DNA from: Lunularia cruciata
Taxonomy: Eukaryota > Streptophyta > Marchantiopsida > Lunulariales > Lunulariaceae
Reading direction: 5' to 3'
Length of the DNA: 64,000 bases
NCBI GenBank assembly: GCA_948567375.1
Contig: OX419762.1
Span: 50,139,034 to 50,203,033 of the forward strand
Shown here: in pieces, positions 36,600 through 48,974 of the stretch
Layout of the letters: every line of letters begins with the position of its first letter
Position numbering within the stretch: position 1 is the first letter of the stretch
The notes under the pieces: generated by a model
Databases searched by the model: none
What the model was told of the DNA's origin: nothing
The model's input: the letters and a program-made list of their open reading frames with translations, nothing else
Translations under genes and position numbers: made by a program

Positions 36600-38105
36600 A
36601 TTGTGCTTCTACAATCTGCGGATCAGTTTTGTAGCAGCCAGAATCTCTAGCTAGAATTCAAGGTTCATCTTAACCTCTACCACCAAGTTGTTTGCCATTG
36701 GCATGCGTGTGAATGCATCTGCAAGTTGGCTCTTACCTTCCACGTAGGTGATTGATATGTTGAAGCATTGTTGCCACTCTGCCCACCAAATCTGGCAATG
36801 CGATAGATCCTTATGCATCTCAAGGTAGACTAGAGGTTTTTGGTCTGTCTCTACTACAAATGCCTTCCCACCTAGATAGTGCTTCCAATGCTTGGTTGCC
36901 AGAACAATTGCCAGCTCTTCTCATTTTGTGGTGTGGTAGTTGCACTCTACCGGTAATAACTTTCGAGAGAATTATGCAATTAGATGCCATCCGTCATGCC
37001 ACTCTTGGTGTAGGACTGCTCATATTGCTACGCCTAATGCATCTATAGCCAACTTGATTGGTCATTTTGGGTCATACCACTTCAAGATTGGTGCATGTAG
37101 CAAAGCGGCTTTCAATTCTTGAAAGGCCAACTCTTGTGCGGTTCTCCATGTCCATTTCTTCCCCTTGCCAAGTAGTGATGTTAAAGGCTGTGCAACCTTG
37201 GAGAAGTCCTTGAAAAATCTATGATAGAATCCCATCAACCCCAAGAAGCTCTTGAGTTGAGTCTGATCTTCTGGGGCACACCATTTTTGAATGACCTCTA
37301 TTTCATTTTTCAATACTTGAATGCCCACTGCACTTACTCTATGCCCCAAGTAGTCTAATCAGACTTGCCAAACTCGCACTTTGAGATTTTGGCATACAAT
37401 CGATTCTATCTTAGAATCTGGAGATGTTGTTTGTGTTCTATCATCATGCTACTGTATACTAAGATATTGTCCAAGCAAATGATAACAGACTTATCCAAGT
37501 ATGGACAAAATATATTATTCATTAGACTCATGAAAGTGGCAAGTGCATTGGTGAGGCCAAAAGGCATCACAAGATACTCAAAGTGGCCATACCTGGTTTG
37601 GAAGGCAATTTTGTACACATCTTCCTATGCAATTTGGATTTGATTGTAACCGCTCCGCAAGTCCAATTTGGTGAAGTATCTTGCTCCATGGAGTTGATCA
37701 AACATGTCATCCATGCGATGTTAGGGGTATTTGTTCTTCATTGTTTGTTGATTGACACCTCGATAGTCAATGCATATGCGCATTGTACCATCCTTCTTCT
37801 TCACAAACAAGACGGGAGCTCCATATATATGGTGATATGCTAGGTTGGATGAACCTCTTCTGCAACATCTCCTCAATTTGAGTCTTACACTCCTCTAACT
37901 CATGAGGTGATAGGCAATATAGGGCCTTACAAGGAGGTGTCTTCCCCGAGAGTGTCTCAATTTTATGATCTACTCTCCTTTTTGGTGGTAATCCTAAGGG
38001 TCGATCATCAAGAAAGACATCTTGAAATTCATCCACCATAGCCTTCAATTTCTCAAGAACTTGTCCATCAAGTTGTGCACTCTGGACTTCTCTTATTAGA
38101 CCCAT
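36600..38105 (-). pseudogene. Reverse transcriptase/RNase H of element B
   Basis: RT begins at 38,105 (FQDVFLDDRPLGLPPKRRVDHKIE). The palm region is at 37,406-37,618 ([20 protein letters not shown]), where the YxDD box reads CLDN, abolishing metal binding. 37,062-37,349 is the connection and start of RNase H (FLGLMGFYHRFFKDFSKVA, LTSLLGKGKKWTW). Stops and frameshifts separate the pieces. Confidence 0.9.
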
Positions 38106-38136
38106 GCAACATCTATTGGTCTTACAGACAATTGCC

Positions 38137-38161
38137 TAAACCCTAAACCCTAAACCCTATG
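38137..38161. repeat. Telomere-type repeat inside element B
   Basis: Three consecutive CCTAAAC units between the RT and protease coding parts of element B. They do not belong to the polyprotein and are absent from the equivalent place in other elements here. Confidence 0.9.
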
Positions 38162-38435
38162 ACATATAGAGGCAGATCCTGCTTGGGTGATCTTTCTTTG
38201 ACCCCAATGATTGACCATTTGTGGGTTCTCACTACTTTCTTCCTCCAATCTACCATAGGGTTGTAATGCTACATCCATGGCATGCCTAAGATTGCATCAT
38301 AACGAGCCAATTGTATCACTTGCCACTCAATTGCTTCCTCAGATTCTCCTACAGAGAGTGTTATCCATCTAGGTAATGATTCAATCCTCTTTGTTTGCCT
38401 GTTAGGCAACTCTACTTCTTCACTCCTATCTCTTT

Positions 38436-38636
38436 CTAGATCCATACTAATCTTATTGCAACAGAGCGAGATAAGAAATTCTTTGTTGCTCCCGGATCGA
38501 TTAATACTCTCACTTGATTTCCTTCTAGGACTCCATTCACAACAATCAATTGTGAGGTTACCTTTCGAGATCTTTGCGTATTAGTCTTCTTCCTTTCTCG
38601 CTTCTCTTCTTCCTTATTGAGCCAATAAGGCCGCAA
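38436..38636 (-). pseudogene. Retropepsin of element B
   Basis: Frame with the protease pattern LIVVNGVLEGNQVRVLID followed by PGATKNFLS. The catalytic Asp-Ser/Thr-Gly is Asp-Pro-Gly, which should inactivate it. It lies directly downstream of the gag zinc knuckle. Confidence 0.82.
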
Positions 38637-38643
38637 GGTACAT

Positions 38644-39663
38644 TTACTTGCAATCTTTGTTTTCCGAAGTGATTTCTACCTCCTCCTCATCAATGCGCCT
38701 CTCCATGTTGTTCAAAGATCGATTGTATAAAGGCCGAGGGCCTCTAGGGAAACAAGTGCGACTATTGGTGGTTATGTGCCCAATATGGCCACAATTGTAA
38801 CAACAGCATTGTTCTCCTTGAGTTCCTTCTCCTCGTGGGACTCCATCTCTTTGTTCTTCTACCCATCTACGCTCCTCTTGAAGCAATTGTGCTCCTCGAT
38901 CTTGAAATCAAAGGTTGCTCAATTCCATTGGTACTGGTCCACCCATGTGTGGCATTTCTGCTTGATAATGTTGAGGTGGAACTACTTCTTCACCTCCACC
39001 CAATGCTCTTGCTATTCTCTACGCACAAGCAATGGCTTCAAATACCGTGCGAGGATTTTGCACCATGGCTTCTTGGCAAATCTGCTCCTTTAATTCTCGT
39101 TTGAAATTGTAGAGAGCCTCTACTGGACTCATGTCAGTTATTGCGACTTGTAGATCCAGAAATGCCTCCACATACTCTTGTACACTATTCTTTTGTCTCA
39201 ATCCCCATAGTAAGGTTCTAGCCATCTACACAAAATCCACCGATTGGAAATTCTTCAACAATCCTTCTTGCATTATTGTCCACATGACCTCCCTTCTCTC
39301 TGCCAACATGGATTGTTCCCAAGCATCATACCATGTGAGGGATTTATTGGTCAAGTACCCACATGCAAACACGTATGTAGCATGCTATGTGATCTGTGTT
39401 GAGAACAATCGGAAATATTGATTCATTCTCAAGATCCAATTTTCCACTACTCTCATCATACGTTGCCCCTTGTAAGGCTTGATGTTGCAAGTCTTCTTCA
39501 TCCGGAGTAGCAATGTGGCTTCATTGTTGATATGGTTTGTAGGCATAGGTGCCTCTCCAAGTACTTTAGTCGCAGCTACTAGGTTTTGAGAAGGCTCTTC
39601 TCCTTGCATGGCTTGATCGTTCTTGAGGATTTGCACTTGACTTTGAAATGTCTCCATGGTCAT
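38644..39663 (-). pseudogene. Gag of element B with zinc knuckle
   Basis: Pieces of the Gag capsid: 39,385-39,663 (N-terminal) and 39,019-39,225, with the Retrotrans_gag strings LLWGLRQKNSVQEYVEAF and DMSPVEALYNFKREL. A nucleocapsid zinc knuckle at ~38,755-38,805 reads CYNCGHIGHITTNSRTC, a CCHC knuckle in which the last Cys is displaced. Frames are broken between pieces. Confidence 0.85.
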
Positions 39664-40322
39664 CTTAATCTCTCAAAATTCATTCAACATCCCTTGCATT
39701 CCTTGCACTAGCTCTTGCAATTGCGGATCCATGGTTCCTGTAACACTCAATTGCTAATGTCTACTTCAATATGGAGTCAATATGATCACTCTGGAAGGCG
39801 CACAAACTATCGGAACTACCATTGGGACCTTAGAAGCTATCACTTGTTGATAATACTCCTTGCCAAAATTTCTAACCACAAAATCTCTAAACATCACTTT
39901 TGGTCTCACTACATAACGGATTTCTACTTGAGTGTTGAAAGGGAGAGGATTTGGGACATTCACATCCATATTATCATAATAGAATGTAGATTGTCAAATC
40001 CCACTCTCTGTCATATATCACCATAGGTAGAATCACCGGGTTTGGTGAGTTCATCATCCTATCCATGAATTATGCGCCAAAGTGATAAACTAGCAATACC
40101 CTCATTTGCTCACGCTGGATGTACATAACCTTGATGTGGAATGGATTTGGGAATGGAAAGCTAGGTGCGGGAAATTGTCTTCCCGGTGCATCCATCCCGT
40201 CCGCTCTCTAAAGTCATTCCTAAGTCTAGCAATTACTCTATGTTCTCCACCTCAAATTACTCAGTTTTAGTAGTTCGTGCTCTTCCAAGAGGGGTGATCC
40301 ACTCTCTTGGACTAAGACACTT

Positions 40323-40334
40323 GCTCTGATACCA
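40323..40334 (-). other. Primer binding site of element B
   Basis: The plus strand GCTCTGATACCA is the exact complement of the initiator-Met tRNA primer site, one base from the 5' LTR. Confidence 0.95.
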
Positions 40335-40335
40335 T

Positions 40336-41058
40336 TATAATACTCTGAGGACAAGAGAAGAGAGAAAACACAGATTACACACTCAACATTTGGTGCCCCA
40401 AAGGAGCACCTTCTCTTTATTATATAGACAAAGAGGATCTCCTCCAAGGAAGCTCCACCATAGGATTAGGCACACAGATAGGTAACATGTCAGCAAGCTC
40501 CACCCTTGGATTACTTACTTGGATGGGTGACATGTCGGTCTAGGTCCTATGTGGTTGGTCAAACAAGCTTTGATTGGAGGGAATCTTTTATGGAGTCTTC
40601 CTGTAGGAGTCTCAAAATCACGTGAGAAAGGTACCATTAGAAAGCTCTTGATGAAACAAACCAGGGAGAGTGAAGGCCAGCCTATCCTTTGATGGGGGGG
40701 GGGGGTTGCACATTTTTGAGGCTTAATCATCTGTTTAGGCCTCCAAAATTACCTTCAAAGATTTTAGGCATATTTTGGTTCCTACTCTATTAGTAGAATT
40801 CCCCTTTTGGTGATACCTCTTTCTGATCTATTTAGTCCATCATGTGTAACATCCTTCTAGATGTTACCAAAAAAATTCTCACCTTTAAATCATATGTCTA
40901 GCTATTGGTTCTAAGGTTCTAAAGTCTATTTTAGTTTATGCTCTATTAGTAGAAATACTCTTTTGGTGATACTTCTATCTGATCTGTTTTGACCATCATG
41001 TATAAAATAATTCTAGATGTTTCACATCTAGATCATATGGCTAGCTCTTGGTATTACA
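40336..41058 (-). repeat. 5' LTR of element B
   Basis: 723 bp partner of 34,465-35,201, ending GTATTACA. It contains a longer uninterrupted G-run (~40,696-40,706) and the same hairpin/TATA module (40,392-40,426), with one mismatch in the stem. Confidence 0.95.
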
Positions 41059-41063
41059 AGGAA

Positions 41064-41530
41064 CAAGTAAATTGTCCTTTTATTGGACTTGTCAAGAACT
41101 ATCACCAACTCAATCCACTTGGAAAAGTGCTCCACAATAACCAAGACATACCAATGATGTCTCATAGTCAATGGTAAAGGTCCAAAAAAGTCCAAATGCC
41201 AATTGTAACCCAACCACATGATACATAATGGGTGTAATTGTGGTATATGAGCATTAAATGATGCTCTAACTTGGTCAAAAACCACACATATGGCAATAAA
41301 CTACTATACATTGGTTTTTTTATCATCCCATCAATAATGACTCTATATTAAGCTATCTATATGCTTTATTCCAAAATTTCCTTGCTCCTCATCAGCATAT
41401 CTTACCAACTATGGTCTTTGGGATGAAAATGGTGCATACTATCACCTTCCCAAACACAAAGAATATATTTGCACTTCAATCTAAATTGTTTGGCTTGTTG
41501 AAGGACATAGTGTCTCTCCTTGGTACCAAT
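41064..41530 (-). pseudogene. E1 integrase N-terminal half
   Basis: Minus-strand frame (41,064-41,285) with the start of an integrase catalytic core: NWHLDFFGPLPLT, carrying the first Asp, and WYVLVIVEHFSKWIEL. The continuation, FLDWVLSHF onwards, is at 34,464, on the other side of element B. To the right, the RNase H-integrase linker (ERHYVLQQAKQFRLKCKY) runs to 41,530 and resumes at 45,104 after copia-1. Confidence 0.85.
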
Positions 41531-42404
41531 TGTTAAGTGTGTAGTGTGATTAACTATGAGAAGGCTCTATGGGGCAAATAGCATATGAGATGTAGAAGCA
41601 TCAATATGGGATAGATCCTCTATGGGAAAATTGAAGAATCACTGCAAGATAGGTCTTCTATGGAGTGTAGAAGTGTAAGTACGGGACATATCTTCAAATT
41701 ATGTGATTTCATTTATGAGAGTATATAGAAAGGCAATTCACATTAGGACTGATTTTTTGTAAATATATGTGCAAATGAGGTGTGCTTTATCTTATTGGAA
41801 GCATATTCTCAAAAGCTTTCCATAAACACTCAAATCATGGAATACAGAGCTCTAGAAAAGTAGTCATGTCCACCTAAAGTTTGAGACAAATATGTATTGT
41901 AGGACCTACAAGCATGGCTCCTATAGGAAGGCTCTAGGACTACAATATTGCATGAAGGCTGTAGGACTAAAAAAAGCTATGGGAATGGCTCCCAATTTTT
42001 GGAACTTTGTGAAGTGACATGTATCAATTGTATCATATGATCTAGGGTTAGATATGAGATCAATTGGCACCACACAATCAGGAACTAGATAAGGGAAAGT
42101 GCAAGTTTATATATAATTGTAGAATCTACAATCAGTTGTGACTTCAATATTTCTTGTTTGATAATTCTTGATAGATAGTTCAAGATTGAATAAAAACCCC
42201 TTGCAATTGTAAGTATAGGTAGACAATGACAAACCACATTAAATTTAGTATAGTTTCTATATATGCTTTTCTTGACCAAATTGATGAATAATTTTTGTTC
42301 CATTGCATAGCTAGATTTGGATTCCCATTGCTTTCTCATATTCCAAGTTTCAAATTTCTCCTAACAAGTGGTATCATAACATAAGCTCTTTGGAGAGAGA
42401 ATGA

Positions 42405-43290
42405 AATAATGGTAGAAGATGAGAAAGTCAAAATTGACAAGTTCAATGGAAAGGATTGTGGAGTTTGGAAGATGTAGATTGAAGACTATTTGTAGCAAAA
42501 GAAGCTATACCTACTTCTGGAGGCAAAAAAGATGAAAGAAGTGGATTGGGAGGGGGGCTTTTAGATCTTAAAGCCTTGGGTGTGGTCAAATTGACATTGG
42601 TAGAAAATGTTGCACATAATATTCTCCACAAGAAGAACAATCAAGGGATTGAGGCGTTATCAAATATGTATGAAAAAACTTCAATTTCAAACAAGATATT
42701 CTTGATTTGTAAATTAATCAACACAAGAATGAAAGAAGTTGCATTAGTTCAAGACCATGTGAATGAATTCAACTCAATCATTTCAAGACTAAAATACGTG
42801 AAGATCAAATTTGATGATGAAGTTCCAATATTGTGGCTATTATCATCATAACCTAATACTTGGGGAGCAACAACCACAATAATGAGTAGTTCTTCAAGAT
42901 CAAATGATCTCAAGTTTGAGAGTATACAAGACTTGATTCTTTCTCAATGAAGACATCCATAGATGTAATTCTTTAAAATCATCAAATGTGATTTTGTTTA
43001 TTGGTAGTAGAGGCAGAAGGTCTCAACAAGTTCAGAGTCAAAGAAATGGCAAATCAAAATCAAGGAATAGAAGTGAGTCAATAGGCAATAAAGAAGTAAA
43101 CAAAGAAAATGTGTGTTTGAATTGCAATAAGCTTAGTCACTTCAAGAATCAATGTAAAATTCCAAAAGAAGGAGGAGAACTTAGTAATAATAGTAACGAG
43201 ACAAAAGGACACACTTGTTTGCTATGTGGAGTATCCCATAGAATCTTGGGTGATAGATTTTGGTGCATCATTTCACTCTACCTCATGTAA
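42405..43290 (+). pseudogene. copia-1 gag with zinc knuckle
   Basis: Copia Gag remnants: FNGKDCGVWKM near 42,440, the UBN2-type segment 42,546-42,851 (ISNKIFLICKLINTRMKE, VNEFNSIISRL), and a CCHC knuckle CLNCNKLSHFKNQC at ~43,113-43,154. It is followed by the protease active-site loop VIDFGASFHS (~43,250; DSG to DFG). Several stops. Confidence 0.85.
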
Positions 43291-43639
43291 AGAGTTGATG
43301 CACAACTTTGTTGTAGGAAATCTTGGAAAGGTTCACCGTTTTGATAATAAACCCTTGTTTATCAAAGAAAAAGGCAACGTGAACTTGAAGACCTCTCAAG
43401 GATGAAAATTTATATTAACATATGTCAAATATATCCTTGAACTAAAGAGGAATTTAATTTCCATAGGTCAGTTGGATGAGGAGGAAATCAAACATCCTTT
43501 GAAAGTGGGCAGTGGAAGGTTACTCAAGGAAACTTATGGCATGAGGACAAAAGGTTGGAACCTTTTATGTTATGAAAAAATCAAACCATTTGATGACAAT
43601 CATAGATGCAATCTATCCTCTGATCTTATGGCCAAAGAC

Positions 43640-44205
43640 TTGGTCATATGAGTGAGAAGGGTATGAAGCAATTAGTTGTCAATGGCCAGATCTTAGAGTT
43701 GAAGACTATACTAACTTTGCTTTTGTGTATCTAGGGAAAGAAAAAGTGAGATACCTTCATTAAGGCTATGAGAGCACAAAAGCAAGAAAGATAGAGTTGA
43801 TACATACATATGTGATGTCCCAACTTCAATTGAGTCTCTTCAAGGATCTTGCTACGACATCACCTTCATAGATGATGCTACAAAGAAGGTATTGGTTTAT
43901 TTTTTTGAAAAAAAATCAGATGTGTTAGTGTTTTCAAGCAATGGAAATCTGAAGTTGAAAACCATTCAAGTTTGAAAATCAAGTGTTTGAAATCTGATAA
44001 TGGTAGAGAGTACAAAAGCAATGAGTTTAGAGAGTATTATGCAAAGAATAGGATCAGAATAATCAAAACGGTCCTTGAGACACCACAACAAATTGGTGTG
44101 GATGAACGCTTGAATAAGACTCACAATGAGAGAGCTAAATGCATGAGACTACAAGAAAGGTTGCCAAAAACATTTTGGGCAGATGCAGTTAGTACAATTG
44201 CATAA
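43640..44205 (+). pseudogene. copia-1 integrase
   Basis: Copia integrase remnants: a pre-integrase LGHMSEKGMKQL near 43,645, then 43,972-44,205 with LKSDNGREYKSNEFREYY, carrying the catalytic Asp of the core, and RLPKTFWADAV. Frameshifted and stopped. The RT that should follow is absent. Confidence 0.85.
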
Positions 44206-45103
44206 TTATAAATTGGGGACTCTCAATCCTTTGGGATTCAAGATCTCAAAGGAGGAATGGTCATGAAAGAAGGTGAATCTCTTGCATTTTGAGAACCTTT
44301 GGTTGTGTCTCATATGCAAGGATTCAATATAATGATAGGGACAAGCTTGATCTCAAATCAAGAAATTATATCTTCATTTGATATGGAGATGATATGGGTT
44401 ATCATCTTTAGGATGAATTTGATAGAAAATTACTAAGAAGTAGACATATCATTTTCCACAAGAATATTATGTAAAAATATAATCTTGGATCAGGTTTTGA
44501 GATAACAAAAAAGCAAGAAAAACATCAAGAAGAAATAGTGTTGAAAGTTGTTTTAGAAGGCTTTCCATAGACACCAAGATCATGGAAAACAGAGCTTTAC
44601 AAAAGAAGTTACATCCACCTAAAGTTCAAGACAAATGTGTATTATGGGAGCTACGGGCATGGCTCCTACAAGTAGGCTCCAAGATTGTTGGACTAAGGGA
44701 AGGCTCGGGAACTACAAGAAGCTGAAAGAATGGCTTCCACTTGTGGAACTTTGTGAAGTGATGTGTATCAATTGGTACTACACAATCTAGGATTAGATAT
44801 GAGATCAATTGGAACCACACATTCTAGATAAGAGCTAGATAAACGCAAGTACAAGTGTATATATATTTGTAGAGTCTAGAATCAATTGTGACTTTGACAA
44901 TTCTTGATTGATCATTCAAGTATGAATAAAAATCTTGTGCAATTGTGGATGTAGGTAGACATTGTCCAAACCATATGAAATTTGGTATAATTTCTATACA
45001 TGATTTTCTTGACCAGATTGATGAATGAGTTTTGCTCCATTGCATGGCTAGATTTGGATTCCCATTTCTCTCTCAAATTCTAAGTTCCAAATTTCTCCCA
45101 ACA

Positions 45104-46517
45104 CCAGCTATATCACCCACAACACCAATACAAAGATAGTACATCACTAAGATATCATCGTATATGTCTAGTTGACTTGTATCAATATGTACACTCTTTG
45201 GATCTACGATGTCAACAACGCGTCTTATCTATATTGAGAAATATATCATCAAAGCCTTAAAAAATATACAAAGAAAGGAAAATCCATGCCAACCCAACAC
45301 CATCTCCTCATCTGTCTCTCCATGCCAATGTGTTCTAATCTAATCCTATTGGTTGGTGCATGGATTTCTATTCAACCCATTTGCATCATAGTCCACCACT
45401 CTTGGTATATGAATAATCATGAAATTATACTTTTATAAAAATAGAGCCCATCATGCCAGCTTCTTGGAAAGCTTGTTGGACTCCATCAACCACTTAAGTG
45501 GTTGATGATCAATGATGAGAGTGAGAAGGTTACCAAATAGGTAAAATAAGAAATATGCTACTACCCACACTATTGCCAAGCATTCTCCCTCATATGAAAT
45601 ATATACTTTGCCTCTGCTAAATTGTTGGAGAAACTAGCATAGGCCACCCTAAACTCCTTTTTGTTATCATCTTGATAGGTGAGCACTACTCCAAGCTCCA
45701 ATGTACCCAATCAATATGAACTTGAAATGGTTGTCTTCTAATCAGTCTCCTAAGAACATGGGAAAATATCAACCTCTTCTTGAGCTCTATGAAACACTCT
45801 CCTAAATCATCTCCTAAACATCACTCTAGTGTAATTTGGTTAGCTTTGTCAAGGTCTTGGCAATGGCACTAAATCCTCTAACATATCAACAATAGAAGTT
45901 TTCCAACCCAATGCTTAGGAATGCTTACACTTTTCTCACATTTGTAGGCCAAGGAATATATAAAATAACCTCCACCTTGGTCTACTAAACACCAAGTCCA
46001 CCAAAAGATAGTGTGACCCAAATACTCAACTTGCTTGTGGAAGAATCTATGCTTCCCATGATGTAATTAAAGTCCATGAGATCTCAATCTCTCAAACATC
46101 TCCAACAATTGTCTCTCATGCTCCTCCATAGTAGTGCTATAGACCAAAATATCATCAATATAACACCAAGTAAATCTAATCCTACTAGGATCTTGTCCAT
46201 GACCCTCTAGAACTCAACATGAGCATATGTTAACCCACATAGTAGGAACATCCATTGAAATAATACATTCTTACCATGAGGATCAATAGCCCAAAATGTT
46301 ATCCTGGATTTTATCCTCCTCTATAATTTGCAATTGATAATATCATACTCAAAGATTCAAAGTACTAAAGACCTTTGCATACCCAATTGCATCAAACATC
46401 TCTTCTAATATAGGAATAGCATACTAATCAGCCTTAGTTTATTAGTTGATAAGATGGTAATCTCCAAACATCTACCTATTTGTGTAGTTGCTATGCATAT
46501 TCTTCTTGGATAGCATT
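45104..46517 (-). pseudogene. E1 reverse transcriptase and RNase H
   Basis: Minus-strand RT with an intact YIDDILVYS box (~46,130-46,165), preceded by RIRFTWC and followed by EEHERQLLEMFERL and FHKQVEYLGH. RNase H is at ~45,420-45,615 (YISYEGECLAIVWVVA, LIIDHQPLKWLMESNKLS). Stops and frameshifts throughout. The frame is interrupted on the left by copia-1 and on the right by a solo LTR. Confidence 0.85.
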
Positions 46518-47553
46518 TGTAATGTTCCAAGGATAGTAAAGAGACACAGAAGAAAAAACACAAGTTTCACACTCAAAACTCCAATGCCCCAAAGGAGCAC
46601 CTTCTCTTTATTATATAGCAAAGAGGATCCCCTCAAAGGAAGCTCCACCCTTGGATCAGATATATGGATTGGTGACCTATAAGCAAGCTCCATCCTTGGA
46701 TTAGTTGTTTGGATGGGTGACATGTCAGTCCTTGTCCTATCTAGTTGGTCAAATGGATTTGACCAAAGGTAATCTTTAGGGAATCTTCTTGTAAGAAGCT
46801 CAAATTGCATGGGTAAGGTACCATTAGAAATTTCTTGACAAGACAAATCATAGGGGGGAGAATGCAAGCTTTTTTCTCCTAAGAGGGGTGGAAGATCTCT
46901 CCATTTTTAGGCCTAATTCATATGTTTAGGCCTCTAACAATGGCTTTAAAGTTTTCATATTATTTTTGGCTTCTGCACTATTAGTAGAAGTGCTCTTTTG
47001 GTGATACCGCTATCTGATCTATGTTCTCTATCATGTGTAACATCCTTCCACATGCCATCACCCCAATTTTCACCTCTAGATCATATACCTAGCTATTGAT
47101 TCTAAAGTTGCCAAACATGTTTTGGTTTTTGGTCTATTAGTAGATGTACTCTTTTGGTGATACCTCTAGCTTATCTACTAAGTCTATCATGTATAACATC
47201 CTTCCAAATGTTACCAAACCAAATTTAATTTCTAGATCATCTATCTAGCTATTGGTATTATATTGAGATATTGTTAGAAAGCTCTTGCTAAGACAAGCTT
47301 GGGATGAAGGAAGGCAAACCTTTCCTCTTGGGAGGGGGGGGGATTTGTACAATTTTTAGGCCTAATTCATCCCTTTAGGCATCTAAAATTGCCTCAAGTT
47401 TTCAAGCATATTTTGGTTTCTACCCTATTTGTAGAAGTACTCTTTTGGTGATACCTCTATCTGATCTACTTAGTCCATCATGTGTAACATCCTTCTAGAT
47501 ATTACCAAAACAAATTTCACCTCTAGATCATATGTCTAGCTATTGGTATTACA
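46518..47553 (-). mobile_element. Solo LTR of family B (in E1)
   Basis: 1,036 bp, TGTAATG...GTATTACA, reverse orientation. It is longer than other LTR B copies because the internal ~155 bp unit and the G-run segment are duplicated again (G-runs at ~46,853 and ~47,332). Flanks GCATT and ACATC are both one transition from GCATC, a likely decayed 5-bp target duplication. Confidence 0.85.
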
Positions 47554-48974
47554 ACATCACTATAGCTAAAGCATACTCTCCGTGTGAAATCTCCACCAAA
47601 CTAACTTCAAAAAGGTCTCTGCTTTGGCTCTAAATCAAAGCTCTCTCTATGTCACTATATTTATAAGGATGTCTAAAATTAATGTATCACTAGTCAGCTT
47701 AATCCAAACACAAGACCTTTTAGAGCACCTAAATCTTCATAATAAAGGTAAAACAACTTATGTAGCTCCTCAAAAACCTCCAAACTCTTTGTCTTTCCTC
47801 TCTTGTAAACTTGGTTCCAATGTTTGGCTCCCAACTATCCTCTATAATTGATGTAGGAGCAGAAGATACATTGACTTGCTACTACATCAGGCTCTTGGGA
47901 ACAATAATGACATACTACCCCTCCCCTCCAACTACTAGAGTTCACAACCTTAGAGTAAAAAACTCCTTCTACTTTGATTACAAGCTCCACACATCCTCTA
48001 GTTGCATCCCAAGTAGACCAAGGGTGTATCCCAAGTAGAATTCGCTGAAATAGATGTACCTCAAGTAGACCACTCTCACTAGTAGTCAATGGTTGTGTCC
48101 TAAGAATATGATACCCACTTGGTCCAACACCCCAAGTATGTGCTTGAATCATCTTGATAGACACAAAGCTCACAAGTGTTTGAGTAGTGATGTTGATCAA
48201 GCATATCCTATGTTGCTCAACCCATCCAAGGCTCACAATCCATGTCAAAAAATTTAGGTCCACAACCTAACCTAACCTAATACTTGTTTCTTGGATGCCT
48301 TAACACTACTAAAATGGTGGCAATACCAATATAGAATACCAATTGTACGTTCTTTCTCTCATTGGCATTGAGCTCCACCAATTGTTGTAATTGTGAATCT
48401 CAAATAAGTCCATGATCTCTCTCTTGAAAAGCATGGGAGCTTAGGAAACTCTTGAGTGTGGGTAAAGTGACTCTAGATTGCTTAACAATGTTCACCGCTA
48501 GTATATATGACCTATCAGCTACTATCACTACTTAACACTAATGCCCAACATTCAAAATATAATAGATAGTAAGATTGGCTACTTGTTGAATCCTATTATA
48601 GGCACATTCTAAAACCTCTCTAGGTAAAAGTTCCACCAAAGACAATGAGCATGCAATCCAACTCTAGTTACATAATAGTTTCATTTCTCTCCACATACAA
48701 GTACCTTTGAACATGTATGCTTACTTATAGTACCATAGCTAGTACAATGTTGATCTCACCAAAAAATTCTGATAAACATGCTCTCTTTGCTAGATACTAC
48801 CAAACAGTAAATATGGTATCCAAAGATGATAAAGTAATAGACTTTGGAAGCTCATCTTCAAATTGGTCTCTTGGTGGCACAAAAGTCCCACTCCAAGCCT
48901 ACTAGACCAATTGATATGCATGATGTTGCAACTCCTCATCAAAACTCCATAGAGGAGCATCCAAGGTAGATGAA
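47554..48974 (-). pseudogene. E1 middle region, unrecognised
   Basis: Part of E1 between gag and RT, where protease is expected. The longest surviving frame (47,835-48,263, minus, 142 codons) contains LTWIVSLGWVEQHRICLINI, GVGPSGYHILRTQPL and CHYCSQEPDVVASQCIFC; I do not recognise it. Near 47,580-47,630 an SLVEISHGEYALAIV string resembles the start of RNase H. Assignment rests on position and strand. Confidence 0.5.

Larger units (their letters stand above)
34465..41058 (-). mobile_element. Full-length Ty3/gypsy chromovirus B
   Basis: 6,594 bp, minus strand, with LTRs at 34,465-35,201 and 40,336-41,058 and a perfect 5-bp target duplication AGGAA (34,460-34,464 and 41,059-41,063). It interrupts the integrase frame of E1: the frame reads from 41,064 side to 34,464 side once the insert is skipped. 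Internally it carries gag with a zinc knuckle, protease, RT, RNase H, integrase and a chromodomain, all mutated. It is the best-preserved element of the window. Confidence 0.95.
41531..45103 (+). mobile_element. Deleted Ty1/copia element copia-1
   Basis: Plus strand. The 5' LTR is 41,531-42,366 (TGTTA...TAACA), followed by a Met-type primer site (TGGTATCATAAC, ~42,369). The 3' LTR is truncated (about 44,553-45,103, ends CCAACA). Flanks CCAAT and CCAGC differ by two transitions, so a decayed CCAGC target duplication is plausible. Gag, protease and integrase remain; RT, RNase H and the beginning of the 3' LTR are missing. Confidence 0.85.

Noticed and set aside
45520-45620. YISYEGECLAIV stretch as a host gene
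   Set aside because: It is an RNase H motif of gypsy elements in the expected place of E1.
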